Positions 22,609 to 35,472 of a stretch of 64,000 bases of DNA are shown in pieces. The DNA is from Agrostemma githago. Its lineage: Eukaryota > Streptophyta > Magnoliopsida > Caryophyllales > Caryophyllaceae. Numbering within the stretch: position 1 is the first letter of the stretch; each line of letters opens with the position of its first letter. The stretch lies in the NCBI GenBank assembly GCA_958450325.1, contig OY288247.1:59833701-59897700 (forward strand), written 5' to 3'. The notes under the pieces are model-generated. The model was not told where the DNA came from. It saw only the letters and a program-made list of their open reading frames with translations, and did not search any database. The position numbers were made by a program, and so were the translations under genes.

Positions 22609-24206
22609 AAAGACCCAAAAATAAATCACACACTACTACTACTAGCTAGACTACGCTAAGCCGATACGGGGCAATTAACGGGCCCGTTCCGTCCCTTCAA
22701 CTCACATCGAAATACCCATGAGGTAAGGTACTTCCATGCAAGGCAAGTTGGGGCTTGCTCAAAATGGTGGATGCGACTAAACACACAAAAACACATAACA
22801 CGAAAGAATAGACGCATCCAAAGCAAAATTAAAACACCGAATCCCTCATCGAGACGGCGGGGAAGACACCGATTACTTACTTAGAACAACAATAAACTTC
22901 CAAGATAAATGACCCATGTAAATAAGGACCAAAGCCTAATACTATGACAACTAGGCTATATAAGTGTTGATAACTTAGCCTAGGTCCTCCTAGTCTTCTA
23001 AAGAGGTACGACGGGGCGTATAACGGAGTGGAAAAAGTGAACCATGGATTCGTTCGACACTGTAGGTAGGTGCAGTCCCGCTCTCTTTGGCTAAGCCAAG
23101 AGGGTCGTTCCAAACTCAAATTTCCTAAATTAGCCCAAATAGAAAAGGTGAAGTGTTTACAATTATTGGGGTGGATCGACTAATCACCGCTATCTTCCTA
23201 CCTCGGGACTCGGTCCTCTAGTTGGCACTTCACGGTGATGAATCGATCAAAGGGCGTTTTTTTTAGGAGACATTTTTGATGATATGATTTCTCATTTGAA
23301 GCGCCTTTTCTCTCCTTGTTTTTCATATTTTTGTGCCCTTTTCTCTTGCTTTGGTTTGCCCTTTTTTGTTTAGCTTTTTGATTTTGATGTGATTCATAAC
23401 CAAGCTTGGAAGTTATTTTTGTGTAAACTTATTGTGGAGATGTATAGGTGGAGGAAAGTAGGTAAACGAGAACACACGTCATTCCCGGATAACCCATAAA
23501 AAGCGGAAAGAATTTGGACTAAAGATACAATGGTCGTTCGAGCAATGTCACCTAGAAAACGGGATGCGGGAACCAAGGCCTAACTCCTCCATGGGTGGTC
23601 AAGGTGGTCAAATGCAAACCCCGAAGTAAACCTCTAGTAGAAAAGGTGGACTCAAGCTAAAGGATCAACAAATTCATTGATTAAGAGTCATTCTACTAGA
23701 TTAAGGTCCAAAATCTACAATGGGTTATCTACAATGGAATGTAGACTCTTGTAATAAGTTTGTAATCGGGTTTTCGAAAACATTTAGTCCTAGACACTCT
23801 ATACAAAAGCAAAAAGAACACACGAAAAAAAAAAAGGCAATAAAAGAAAACACGAGTAAAGTCATGTACTCCATACTCCATCAACATTCAAGCACACAAT
23901 CAACCACAACACCCAAAATGCTCAACTTCGAGAGCCTCCAATAGCAACAACCTAACTCCTCTACAAATTAAAGAAATAAGGAAGGAAGTTACCAAGCGGA
24001 TGCTTTCATAATCTCTTCAATTCGCGCTTCAAGGTGGTGGTTACCTGTAAGAGTGGAGAACAAGACCGTACACAGGACACGAAAGCATAACGAAGACGAG
24101 AAAGGAAAAAGAAAAGAAAAGAGAAAAAATGTTTTTGATTTTTCGAATTTTCAAATTTTTATGGATTTTGAAAATATTTTTGGCAAAATAAAAGATAGTA
24201 GACTCC
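22609..24206 (-). other. 3' non-coding region of element C
   Basis: No convincing ORF in 1.6 kb. It contains scattered A-rich stretches (23820-23850) but no recognisable gene or second element. Confidence 0.6.
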
Positions 24207-24207
24207 T

Positions 24208-24240
24208 CCCCCACACTAAAACTGTACATTGTCCTCAATG
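24208..24240 (-). other. AGGA hairpin plus G-rich tract of C (distal copy)
   Basis: On the minus strand CATTG-AGGA-CAATG (24240-24227) is followed by TACAGTTTTAGTGTGGGGGA. It repeats the layout of the true polypurine tract 1.6 kb away, with a different stem but the same loop and nearly the same tract. Confidence 0.7.
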
Positions 24241-25074
24241 GACAAGTAGGGGAAGAACGAAAAAGACGAAAAAGAAAAATCTTTTTGGATTTTTAGGATT
24301 TTTCAAATGTTTTTGAGTTTTTCAAAATTTTTGAGAAAAGAAAAGAAAATGAAAAATGAAGAAAGCGATAAAATAGTGGTGGGTCTAGGTGCTATCACAT
24401 CACCTAGACCCTAGCCAAGTGGCTAAGAAGTTGAAAAAAGAAATAAAAAGAGAAGAAAAGAAATTAAAACGAAGGGGTGAAAAATTGGGCATAGGTGTAG
24501 TCACGTCACCTAGCCCGGATTAAGAAAAATTGAGAAAACTTGATTAAAATTTGGATTTTCAAAATGGTCAATGGCGTAATCACATCGCCTAATGACCGGG
24601 AGCAAAACCAAGGCCACTACGGCCGCAAAAATATTGATGGAACAGTGGGACAATGGGACAACTTGCAAATTTTGTTCGAGATAAAACAATCACAACGATT
24701 ATAATGATGGGACAAGGAATAAGGAACAATATCAATTCAGAGATATACAATTGTGAAAGATTGAAGACTCACCGACACAAACCACACAAATACCCACAAC
24801 AAACACAAACCATATTATCTACCGACTCTTGTAGAGGTGTCTAGGTTGAATAGTCATTTGACGCATAAGAAGCCGTAGGAGTTCCCTCACCGGCGTACTC
24901 CCAAACTCCTATTTCCCCCAATTCAATCAGTCGGAATTCACAGGGACCTGGAGGTAGGTCCCAATTACGGTGGTTGTAAATATTGGTTAGGTTTTTGTTG
25001 GGGACAATTAAGGCACGGCCGTGGCCAAGAGAGACGAGGCAGTGGTCAAGTACTTTAAAAATTCAATTAGGGAA
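24241..25074 (-). other. Non-coding tail after the third ORF of C
   Basis: AT-rich and purine-rich on the plus strand, with several copies of a short phrase (GTCACGTCACCTAG and relatives at about 24390, 24500 and 24570). No ORF is credible. Confidence 0.5.
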
Positions 25075-25908
25075 TTAGGCCTCGTCAAGCCAGACACGGG
25101 GGTCATGTGGTTTGAGATGGTCGGTCGCATAACCCAAATTTCTTGCTATTAAAGTTACAAGACCACCACAGTCGACAGAAGGGCGTTGGTCAATTATAAT
25201 TTGATGAAAGTGTAACGCCACGACAATAGGTAGGTCAAGAGGGTAAGGGTTACCGATCAAAGAGTCACATATCAATTGTAAGACACACACATTGAGATTG
25301 ATAATATTGTCGGCAGTTGGCAAAAGACAGTGGGAAAGGATTTCAGCAAAATAACGGATGGCAGGGTTACGGATTTCTGCGGTAAAGCTAGAATTTGGTT
25401 CGAAATCACGTTGACCCGGCGCTATGCGCCTCCACAAGTCTCTTCTAATCGCACTGCTTTGCGAATCACTTAGGGGTTCACTTAGTCTGGTACTCGATGG
25501 GGGTAAACCTAGAGCTAGGCCAAAGTCGGAGACATTTAAACAGTGATTTCTACCGAAGAGTCTAAATTTAAACTCTCTTGGTGTGGTCGGGTTATCGATG
25601 GTAAAGGTACCTAAAAATTCACAAGTCAAGTCTTTATTTGTGCAAGGCACAAAATTAAGTAGCTTAATAGTACCAATCCTAGACGATAACTCTTTAATAT
25701 CGTTCTTAATTCCTAAAATTTTTGTTGTGAATGGACAAGACCACCTTGTACTCTGAAAAGCTTTTTCAGAAAAGGTTCGAGCCAAAGGTGTATTAGGACA
25801 AGGTGTGAGTTTGGGCTTCGAAGGCTTACTAGAAGATGAACATTTAATAGGTTTAGAAGTCGAAGTCATACCTTGTTTTCGCGCGGCTCGTTGAGCTCTT
25901 GTCTCCAT
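25075..25908 (-). CDS. Athila third ORF (ATHILA ORF1-like / env-like protein)
   Basis: This 277-residue ORF lies 3' of pol in element orientation, the place of the extra ORF of Athila elements. It starts with a basic, Ser/Lys-rich stretch (residues 1-40), then a globular region with FTTKILGIKNDIKELSSRI, VSDFGLALGLPP, and a segment ILSHCLLPTADNIINLNVCV like the conserved core of ATHILA-family proteins. I see no signal peptide or clear membrane segment, so 'env-like' is a positional label. The frame is intact. At the C-terminus it ends abruptly after RVWLDEA, shorter than many family members, so it may be truncated. Its role in the element is unknown. A palindrome cluster (26236-26455) and a CCAAT plus TATA-like sequence (about 26195-26225, minus) lie upstream and may be its own promoter. 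Confidence 0.75.
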   Translation of the reverse strand: METRAQRAARKQGMTSTSKPIKCSSSSKPSKPKLTPCPNTPLARTFSEKAFQSTRWSCPFTTKILGIKNDIKELSSRIGTIKLLNFVPCTNKDLTCEFLGTFTIDNPTTPREFKFRLFGRNHCLNVSDFGLALGLPPSSTRLSEPLSDSQSSAIRRDLWRRIAPGQRDFEPNSSFTAEIRNPAIRYFAEILSHCLLPTADNIINLNVCVLQLICDSLIGNPYPLDLPIVVALHFHQIIIDQRPSVDCGGLVTLIARNLGYATDHLKPHDPRVWLDEA

Positions 25909-26194
25909 AATAGTTGCAAGAAAAATCCCAAAATTTTAGCTTCTCCTCTTCAAAAACCCAAGAATATAATCACCAAGTGGAATGGAATGGAGGTTTGAAT
26001 GTGATTGGATATGGAAGATGGTTTAATGAATATGATGGGTGAAAATGTGGAGTGAATTGTGAGGTAAAAGGGTGATATAAATAAGGGTGGTTGGGAGGGA
26101 AAGTGAAAGTTTTAAAGTTGGTGGTAAAAATTTGGTGTAAAAATTTTTGGAGGGAAAGTTATATGTGGAAAATATGGAGGAGGGAATTGAAATT

Positions 26195-26228
26195 GTAGTA
26201 AGGAGGTATGTTATAGGTGAATTGGCCA
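26195..26228 (-). promoter_or_regulatory. Possible promoter of the C third ORF
   Basis: On the minus strand GGCCAATTCACCTATAACAT follows directly after the palindrome cluster. A CCAAT motif and a CTATAA element are about 10 bases apart. The ORF starts about 290 bases further on. This is inference from motif and position. Confidence 0.35.
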
Positions 26229-26235
26229 AGCCCAT

Positions 26236-26455
26236 GCCGACCACCGGGTGAAATTTCACCCGACGGACTTTTCGTCGTGAAAATCGTTTTCTGGCATTTT
26301 TCCCACCGGGTGAAATTTCACCCGGTCAAAATCTCACTGGGCGAAATTTCGCCCGGTGGTATCTTCTTCGATTTCGGCAATTTTGGCAACTTTCCGTAGG
26401 GCGAAGTTTCGCCCGGTCAGGTCTCACCGGGCGAAATTTCGCCCGGCGGTCTTGT
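26236..26455. promoter_or_regulatory. Palindrome cluster between pol and the third ORF of C
   Basis: Five copies of the LTR palindrome type occur, including the perfect CCGGGTGAAATTTCACCCGG near 26305 and CCGGGCGAAATTTCGCCCGG near 26428. The cluster resembles 22056-22276 and 38919-39148 in motif, spacing and length (about 220 bp). It looks like a duplicated LTR regulatory block. Confidence 0.75.
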
Positions 26456-26753
26456 TTCTTCGTTTTTCCACCTTGCCATTTGATGGCTCTTCCAATAGTC
26501 ACCTAAAGATTCAAATAATGACTCGACTCACATTACATAATCAATATCTACCACAAACATGCTTGTGGTCTTCAATTTAGCTCCATAACTTCTCCAAAAA
26601 GCGTGGTCTTCATCCAAATTAAGTGCTCCATGGCGAAATCCAAGTTCAACCATTCTTCTCAAGCTAACAACTAACAACACAAAGAAATATAATACATATG
26701 TACAAGGTGGTTGTTGAGGATACCACCAAACCTACTTCAATTTCGAGAGGGGG

Positions 26754-27902
26754 TTAGACATCGCTCCCCAATGGGAGCGCACCAATCTTCACGGTAGCAA
26801 AGGTCTCACGAACGTGACCGGGATGATAAATCTTCAAACGTTGTCCATTAACCATAAATTTCCTGATTTCCGGGCTAGATATCTCTATTGATCCATATGG
26901 TTGTACCTTGGTCACTTCGAATGGCTCCGACCATTTTGATTTCAACTTACCGGGGAAAAGCTTAAAGCGAGAATTGAAGAGTAATACCTTATCACCAACG
27001 GAGAAGTCCTTACGAAGTATTCGAGAATCGTGACATTGGCGAGTTCGTTCCTTGTAAATCTTCGAATTTTCGTAGGCTTCTAGTGTTAGTTCTTCCAATT
27101 CTTGTAGTTGGAGAAGGCGGTTATCTCCTACAACACTCTCATCGAAGTTTAACTCATTGATTGCCCATTCGGCTTTGTGTTCTAGTTCCACCGGTAAATG
27201 ACAAGCTTTACCATACACAAGACGATAAGGAGTGGTTCCAATCGGCGCTTTGTAAGCCGTCCTTAATGCCCAAAGGGCGTCATTTAACTTCAATGACCAA
27301 TCCTTTCGGTGTGTATTTACAACCTTCTCTAAAATTCCCTTGATTTGACGGTTGGAGATCTCGGCTTGCCCATTTGATTGAGGGTGGTAGGCTAGGGACA
27401 TCTTGTGAGTGATACCATATTTCCTAAGTAGGTGCTCAAAGGTATCTTTCCTAAAATGAGAGCCTCCATCACTAATTATGGCTCTAGGCATACCGAATCT
27501 CGGGAAAATTACATTCTTGAAAAGTTTAATTACAACCTTGGAGTCATTGGTGGGGGAAGCTACGACCTCGATCCATTTTGAGACATAATCAACCGCTACT
27601 AAGATATACTTGTTACCAAAAGAGGATGTGAACGGACCCATGAAATCAATGCCCCAAACATCGAACAATTCAATCTCTAAAATGGGTTGAAGGGGCATCT
27701 CATTTCTTCTTGTAATATTCCCACTTCTTTGACAAGCATCACACATGAGAATGAAAGCTCGGATGTCCTTAAACATGGAAGGCCACCAAAACCCGCTTTG
27801 GAGAACCTTGGCAATTGTCTTTTGGTTGGCCAAGTGTCCACCATAAGATGTCGAGTGAAGGTGCTTCACAATATTATAACCTTCATCGGCCGTAACACAT
27901 CG
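26754..27902 (-). pseudogene. C pol, integrase part (downstream of an in-frame stop)
   Basis: Counting from the GTG codon at 27869, the frame holds the H2C2 zinc domain (GGHLANQKTIAK ... CDACQ, about residues 4-46), the catalytic D-D-E triad (D75 in WGIDFMGPF, D134 in ISDGGSHF, E170 in NGQAEISNRQ) and a C-terminal domain with KVLLFNSRFKLFPGKLKSKW. Integrase inserts the cDNA into chromosomes. The frame is continuous with the upstream pol frame except for the TGA at 27903-27905. The codons just before the GTG at 27869 continue the homology, so the GTG is not a true start. The stop makes the integrase untranslatable except by readthrough. Confidence 0.9.
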
Positions 27903-30900
27903 TCAGTAAATTCCATCTACACAACGGCAGAACAAGTATGGTTCGTCCCAATAATAGCGTCGGGCTTCATAACGTAGTTTCTTCCTCTCTTGCTTGGAAT
28001 AATCGTCTGGAATAAAATGAGATACTAAGAAATTGACGATATCGGCATACCAAGGTGTAATAGTATCAATGGCCATCAAGGCCTCATCTCTCATAGCTTC
28101 ATTGATGGGGATACCATCTTCTTCATTGTTGTTTTCACTAACCGTTAGCCTACTAAGATGATCCGCTACCAAGTTCTCCGATCCGGCTTTGTCTTTAATC
28201 TCATTATCGAATTTTTGTAAAAGAAGGACCCACCGAAAGAGTCGGGACTTGGTCTCCTTTTTGGACATGATGTAACGAATCGCCGCATGATCGGCGTGAA
28301 TTATGACTTTGGAACCGGTAACATAATTTCGGAATTTCTCCATGGCGTAGACAACGGCAAGCATCTCTTTCTCGGTTGTTGTATACCTCGATTGGACTTC
28401 ATCTAATGTTTTGCTTGCGTAATATATCACATGTAGCTTCTTATCAACTCGTCGACCTAGAACGACACCTACGGCAAAATCGGAAGCATCGCACATGATC
28501 TCAAATGGAAGATTCCAATCGGGAGCTTTGATAATCGGAGTGGTAGTGAGAGCGGTCTTTATCCTGCAAAAGGCCTCAAGACACGAGTCATCGAAAACAA
28601 AAGGTGCATATTTCATAAGCAAAGAAGTCAAAGGCTTAGCAATTTTGGAAAAGTCTTTAATAAATCGTCTATAAAAACCGGCGTGACCTAGAAAACTCCT
28701 CGCCCTTTTGACATTTGTAGGTGGTGGCAAGTTTTCGATCACGGAGACTTTCGTCTTATCGACTTCGACTCCTCTATTAGAAACAATATGACCTAGGACA
28801 ACACCTTGTTCAACCATAAAATGAAACTTTTCCCAATTTAAAACAAAACTATACTCTTCACATCGAGCTAACACTTGATCAAGATTTTCAAGACAAGAAT
28901 CAAAAGATGTACCATGGACACTAAAGTCATCCATAAAAACTTCCATAGATTTTTCAATAAAGTCGGAAAAAATAGCCATCATACATCTTTGAAACGTTCC
29001 CGGCGCATTGCATAGTCCAAATGGCATCCTTCTATAAGCATAGGTGCCATAGGGACATGTGAAAGTGATTTTCTCTTGGTCATCGGGATGAATGGGAATT
29101 TGAAGAAATCCGGAATGACCATCAAGGAAACAAAAATAAGAATGATGCGCCAATCTTTCAAGCATTTTATCAATAAAGGGAAGAGGGAAATGGTCTTTTA
29201 TGGTGACCGTGTTCAATTTTCGATAGTCTATACACATGCGCCAACCGGTAATGGTCCTAGTAGAAATTGACACACCCTTTTCTCCTTTTACAACCGTCAT
29301 TCCTCCTTTTTTCGGCACAACTTGTACGGGGCTAACCCATTTACTTTCGGTTATTGGGTATATAATGTTAGCCTCATACAACTTGAGGACTTCCTTCATG
29401 ACAACCTCTTTCATGGTGGGGTTCAACCTACGTTGACCCTCAACCGAAGGACGATGGTCATCATCAAGGATGATCCTATGCATACAAACGTTTGGACTTA
29501 TGCCTTGGAGGTCGACAATGCTATACCCAATGGCCTTTTTGTGTTTTCTCAAAACGCTCAAAAGTTTTTCCAATTGAGGTCCATCAAGGGTAGCATTGAC
29601 GATAACGGGATAATTAGTTCCCTCAAGAAAAGCATATTTGAGGGAAGAGGGGAGTGGTTTAAGTTCAAGATTAGGAGGAGAAGATACCATAGTCTTACCC
29701 ACCGGTAGTGGTTCTACCTTTTCATCATGCAAACATTCTTCTTCAAGGGATGGAGAGTCAAATGGTTCATCTTCTTGCTTATCATCATCTATCAAGCTAT
29801 ACTCAACCAAACTGTCAATAACTTCAATGGAATTCATTTGTTCAATTGGTTGTTTAAGAGCTTGAGAAAGGAAAAACTCTACCGATTCGTTCCCTATGTT
29901 AAAAGATAACTTTCCATTCTTAACATCAACTATAGCACCTCCGGTAGCCATAAAAGGTCGACCTAGAATAATGGGGGTAATAGTGTCTTCGGGCATATCC
30001 ATGACAACAAAGTCAGAGGGGATGAAGAATCTACCAACTTGAACGGGTACATCCTCAACTATCCAAAGTGGGGACTTGACGGACCTATCCGCAAGTTGAA
30101 TTGACATGCTAGTGGGTCTCATCTCCCCCACACTAAGTCTCTTGGCAATAGAATAAGGTAACAAACTAACACTAGCCCCTAGGTCACATAAAGCTTGATT
30201 AACAACAACATTTCCAACCCGACAAGGGATAGAAAAACTACCGGGATCCTCTAGTTTCTTTGGTATTTGGTTCATAAGAATGGCACTACATTGTTCCGTG
30301 AGAGAAATACATTCTTTATCCTCTATTGTTCTTTTTTTAGTCAAGACATCTTTCAAAAACTTAGAATAGATGGGCATTTGAGAAATTACCTCGGCAAAGG
30401 GTAAATTAACCTCTACCTTTTTCAGCATATCCACGAAACGGCTAAATTGAGCATTCTCCTTGCGTGGCTTAGCTCGTTCGGGAAAAGGCAATGGAGGGAC
30501 AAAGGTGGGAGGCGGTGGAACATTGGATTCTTCTTCTTCTTCGGCAAATCGTTCCGCCTCTTTTCTTTTTGCTTCTTCCGCTTCCATTTGCTCTTTCTTA
30601 TTTCTTTGTTCTCTTTGTTCATTCTCCGCATTTTGAAGGATATCGAACTCCGCTTGTATTCCCCGGTTTTGTTTGGGGGAAGTGGGAGATGATTCTTGTG
30701 ATGCACTTGGTTGATTGACTTTGGATGGAATGCTTTTGGTGTTCAAGTTCAAATTCTTGTATGGGTCCTCAAGTTCTTTGCCACCTCTTAAAATGATGGC
30801 ATTTGTTTGGTGCGAAGGGTCTCTTGAGTTTTGGGGTTGTCCGGGCAAACCATGGGGTGGATGAATTGGGGCGGCTAAGGCTTTTGTTGCTTCTTGAGAT

Positions 30901-31103
30901 TCCCAAACCTTTAGCCTTGCCTTGGTGTCTTGATGTTCATTCCATAGTTGCCCAACGGTTCTTTGCAATTCATTATAATTTTCCCATGGGACTCCTCCTT
31001 GACCAATTTGAGAATTGTTTGTTTGACCATAAGATTGAGAGGGTTGATTAAATGGTGGATTATTGTTACCTTGATTTCCTTGAAAATTACCTTGGAACCC
31101 TTG
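27903..31103 (-). pseudogene. C gag C-terminus and pol: protease, reverse transcriptase, RNase H
   Basis: An open frame of 1071 codons. Residues 8-60 are the Gln/Asn-rich end of gag (FQGNFQGNQGNNN). A charged stretch (160-200) leads to the aspartic protease (DLGAS at 312-316, IILGRPF at 383-389). Reverse transcriptase follows (RMCIDYRKLN about 627-636, FLDGHSG 664-670, MPFGLCNAP 698-706, catalytic FMDD 728-731). RNase H has D877 in MCDASDFAVG and the DHLSRL end. The protein copies element RNA into DNA. The first codons (MRVST) come from nested element B. The frame ends at a TGA inside the RNase H-integrase linker; the next codon is CGA, which suggests a CGA to TGA change of an RR pair. Confidence 0.93.
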
Positions 31104-33422
31104 TGTAGACACCCGCATTTTGACTGCCAGGTGTCTATAGCAGTTTCCAAAAAAACACCCGATGATGATCGGACGCTAACATGCTTCTATGCGCTCGGAT
31201 ACGGGCTCAAATACATTAATCGCTGGCTAACACACTTACAGAGTACAAATCTCACAAAATCAACCTCAAATCCAGGTCCAGTGGGCCGTTTCCAATCAAA
31301 TAAGGCTAATTTGGGCCGAAACTGACACCGAAATTAAAACCGACTTTTAGCGATTGGGTCAACCTTGGTCAAAGTCGTTTCCGAGACACATCAAAGCAGC
31401 CACTCAAATACAAAAAGTCCAACTCAAGAAGCAAAAAGGTCAAGTCCGTCAGAGCAAAAACCCTAGACACCAAAGTACATGGGCAATGCCTATATAAGCA
31501 ACCTCATGCACACACAATTACACATCTTTTACACATCAAATTCAACCCTAATACAACTTCTACCACTTCAAAAAAAAATCCTAATCTCATACATGCAACC
31601 CTAATCAAACCCTAGCAATTCTACATTAGCAAAAAAAACCTAAACCTAGTTTTAGGAATCAATCCCGAGCCACCAAAACTTAACCTCCATAAAACCTCGA
31701 AGACTCTTGTGTTAAAGCCACGGTTACGAGTTCGATCCGAGACAAGAACATGTAGGTTGAGGGTGTCAAAACCCCGTTCTTTCCTTTTTCTCTTCCTCTC
31801 GTCATCTTCTTCGCCTTTTCTTATTTTTTATTTTTTTTATTTTTTCTTTATTGCATCATAATATCGATAATAACTAATACAAAACATTAAAATACTTATC
31901 AATTTGTGTCGAATAAGAGAGGTATCGGAATAAGAAAACACGAATATACAAGTGTACTGCACACAGCGTTGACGGTCGCTTGTTCCAATACCCCGATTAT
32001 TTGATTATTAAGATAAGTTAACTTAAACAATATTTTTTTTATTTTGTTTGCATCATTATTATTAGTCGCATATTTACATTAATTTTCAAAAGCAAACATC
32101 GTATTTTAATAAGGGTCGAAACCCGTTGACGCGGATCCGACATCACAATCCCTCGGGATTTATTTCGATGTCAGAAAAGCCGAGGGAATCAAGTCCTCTA
32201 ATTTAAGCAAAGCATCGATTTCATAGGTTCGATACCAATTTCATAATTGGATGTCGAATCTAGCAAATCTAGTCAATTTAATTCAATCAATTCGATTTTT
32301 CGTTGAGGCTAACGTAGACGTCACGTTGTAATTATGACGCTACAAACGCGGAGATCAGAGAAATTCATATCGTCTTGATTGATTTAAAACGACTTATATT
32401 ATTTTCTTCAAGTTTTCGCTCTAGCATCTCATACCGATTCAATAATCGGATATGGGATATGACGAGCATCAAAATTAAAATCGAGTATAAATTATTCCAA
32501 GTATTTAATATCGATTTCATAATCGAATATTGAATACGACGAATATCGAAAATATTAAGTCGAGTGCAAATTACGCAATATTTGTACGCGATTTAATAAA
32601 ATCATCAATTTTCCGAAGAAAGCAATTTCGCTCTTTTTTATTATTATTCTTCGAACATCATTTTTTTTAGACAAAACATTTTTTTAGATCTCGATATTTT
32701 TTTTTTCCTTGACCTCGGTCAACACGTGTTAATCCATCACGTGACCTACTATTCTTTTCAAAACTATGCATCATACTACATTATTCGCAAACTGTTATTA
32801 TCGTTATACCGTTACTAACAAGTTTGTTATTTTCTTGTCAATTTATTTTTGTTTATTTTATTGTACTAAAATGAACTCACATGCTAAATTTAACTTCGAC
32901 GTTAGAATTAGTTGCATTAAATTGACATAGAAACTCTTTCAATTTCTCGCATGCTTAGGGAAAACGGTGTTTGCATAACATTTTCCCGTTCAACTAACGC
33001 GCGTATTAGAAAGTCACTCGAATTCTTAGTAGAGGCCGCTAATGTGCGGGCGGGGTTGGGTGTCCTTCGTGGGCTTCCCAACACGTACCCTCACCCCTTA
33101 CTCAGAACCTCGGTTTCCGGATGCCCGAAACCATATCCGATATTCGTGAGAGAGTCATTCAATACACAATATCCGATAACGTCGGTATTGGTATCAAATG
33201 CAAAGGGACGAGCCAAATAAACTCTGACATAGGAAATGGGCCGTATTTTGTATACGGACCACTACGACATAGAGTGGGCTCGAATGGTTCCGAATAACCA
33301 CAAAATTCGGTGGCGACTCCACTTCGACCTAAATTTCAATTCGATCTGTTTCATATGGAGATTCATTCGCCTACCCAAACCCGCGCGTGGCCGCGTCGGG
33401 GTGGACCTATGTCATGTCCACA
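31104..33422 (+). repeat. 5' LTR of element B
   Basis: Starts TGTAGACACCCGCATTTTGA and ends CATGTCCACA. A TATA box TATATAAG is at 31491-31498. It is homologous to the LTRs of A along most of its length. Confidence 0.88.
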
Positions 33423-33425
33423 ATT

Positions 33426-33443
33426 TGGCGACTCCGCTGGGGA
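33426..33443 (+). other. Primer binding site of element B
   Basis: TGGCGACTCCGCTGGGGA, three bases after the LTR, identical to the site in element A. Confidence 0.7.
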
Positions 33444-34785
33444 TTAACTGATGCGTGACTTACCATCGGCATCCTCAGGGTGAGACTCGAATAGAAATCG
33501 TTTGACAAATACAATACGCGTTTTAGTTTTACGGATCATGCATAACCCATATTTTCCCGGGCCGGTACTGGTGACCGACGTCCCACTATACCATTGATGT
33601 ACTCCAACATGGATATGTCAAAAGGTGTCCATAGTTGATTCGAGTGGGTTTTGCGGCATGTTCTAAGCTCAATTCGACTTAGAGAGTCCGTCCCGATCAA
33701 CGTCCAGACTATGTACACTGGTATAGACCCTCTCAGACCGACCGAGACTTAGTGTAGAGCATACATGGCGTCGTTATAATGCTTGTGTGACTACGTGCTA
33801 CTTGGTTTCCGAGTCATTTTCAAAAATATCAAATTTTCAAAAATTACATCCTCCTTTTCAAGATATTCAATTTTCAAAACCCGGGACATACCGAATTTAG
33901 GACTTATGATTTTACTCAAAATAGCCTATTTTCTAGAAGGTATGATGCCCAATTCAAAACTCAAAGCATTTTCGAACTTTCAAAACCAAGGCCCGATGCA
34001 CTTTCCGATTTTTTTCGAAAAATCGGGCCTCTCCACCGAGTTATCTCGGAATTTTCAAATCAATCAATTTTCAAAACCTTTCTCTTCTTAGGACTTCCCG
34101 TATTTAGCAGTGTTGGGTCATGTCATAAGTTGTCGAAGTCTTTAGCGTCGAAACTCCGTCGATCTTACATCACGAGTTTCTTCCCTATCCCAGTCCGCCT
34201 TATTAGACTAAGGCAAGGCCCACCTACGTAGGACATACTCCTACAAAGGAAGGTCCATCTACACACTCGAGTCTAAAAATCTGTGGATGTCTCACGTGGA
34301 CCTTCCTTCGAACAGGACTCGGCCCACATAGCCGAATCCTAAGGAAGGCCCACCTTTCACGAGTCACCCGTCTAGGTGTCTTTTCTGAGTCAACCTTTTA
34401 CAAGGCATAGCCCTATAACAAAAGGTTCGTGGTCCTTACGTCTAAAGGGTCACTCGTCCCACACTCGAGTCTTAACAAAATTAACGATCCCACTTGGGGG
34501 CTATTCTCCGACGGAGTGATTAATCACAGTCACTCCGAGAATCGCGCCCTACACATTCGTCTTAGGAGGGTCTAACCCAAGTCAAACATGGTCGCCCCAT
34601 TTTCAGACTCACCCTTCTGCAGCTCGAGTCTAATTTGCGGTCGTTACCTCGTCTAGGTCAACATTCAAGTATCCCGGTCCGAGAGTCCTAGTCATTTCCG
34701 TCACCCCGGACCATGTCTAGTTTGACTCATCATGTACGCAAAACCGAGCTTAGGCGAGTTCTAACACCTGTCATTTCTTCCGATC
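33444..34785 (+). other. Leader of element B
   Basis: 1.3 kb without a recognisable ORF. It is homologous in reverse complement to 10900-12440 of element A. It contains repeated gene-like phrases such as ACTCGAGTCT, but the frames are broken. Confidence 0.6.
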
Positions 34786-35472
34786 ATGGACCCTATGAAC
34801 GAGACACTACCAAACCACGACAAATCCCATGCCGTCAAGAAAGGGGATATCCAGGGGAGTATGCTTATGCTATCTTGCTCCATTAACAACATCTTCTCGA
34901 AAATCAATACTGCCCTAGATAACCTAAGTTCCAGGGTAACCATCATCGAAGAAGACCTTGTAAGAACCCGATCCCGTCTAACACAACTAGAACGGGTAAG
35001 GCAGCCAATCACCCAACCGAGTCATTTGAAGGGTGAACACTCTTGCAAAACTGTCCGATACCCTCAAGATGGCAAGGCCGAGAGAAGTAACCCTCAAGTC
35101 ACCTCTCCAAAAATCAAGAATCAGTCAAAGGAAAGGACATTTACCCACTTGGATATGTCCTACACCATCGCTTTCCAGAGGTTGGTTCCGAAGGGCCTAG
35201 TGCTACCTATAGGCCCAACGGCCGACCCACCTGTGGAGAAACGTTCCAAAGCATGGAACGCCGAGCATTACTGCGAATTCCACAGAGGGAGGGGACACGA
35301 TACAGAACAATGCTGGAAGCTGAAACACCTCATTCAAGACTTCCTCGATGCCGGGAGGACTCCCGTTTTGGAAACATTGTCACTTGCAAAGCCCCTCGTG
35401 GACTACACAGGGCCCGATGACCGAAGCATCCAATCTACCTCTCATGCACCCAAGAGTCCGGATTTGATTTAA
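34786..35472 (+). CDS. Gag-like protein of element B (Tat/Ogre type)
   Basis: A 228-residue ORF. Residues 30-72 are predicted coiled coil (ISSRVTIIEEDLVRTRSRL-like heptads). The C-terminal half has YCEFHRGRGHDTEQCWKLKH (162-181), the Cys/His knuckle-like signature (C163, H166, H171, C176) seen in gag of Tat-lineage plant Ty3/gypsy elements, followed by LIQDFLDAG. Gag packages element RNA. It is shorter than full-length gag of this lineage and no pol follows, so element B resembles a gag-only non-autonomous element. The frame is intact. Element A lacks this segment altogether. Confidence 0.75.
   Translation: MDPMNETLPNHDKSHAVKKGDIQGSMLMLSCSINNIFSKINTALDNLSSRVTIIEEDLVRTRSRLTQLERVRQPITQPSHLKGEHSCKTVRYPQDGKAERSNPQVTSPKIKNQSKERTFTHLDMSYTIAFQRLVPKGLVLPIGPTADPPVEKRSKAWNAEHYCEFHRGRGHDTEQCWKLKHLIQDFLDAGRTPVLETLSLAKPLVDYTGPDDRSIQSTSHAPKSPDLI

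Noticed and set aside
29322..29708. Plus-strand ORF inside pol of element C
   Set aside because: Antisense shadow of the reverse transcriptase frame.
34761..35012. Minus-strand ORF opposite the gag of element B
   Set aside because: Shadow of the intact gag frame on the plus strand; no domain.
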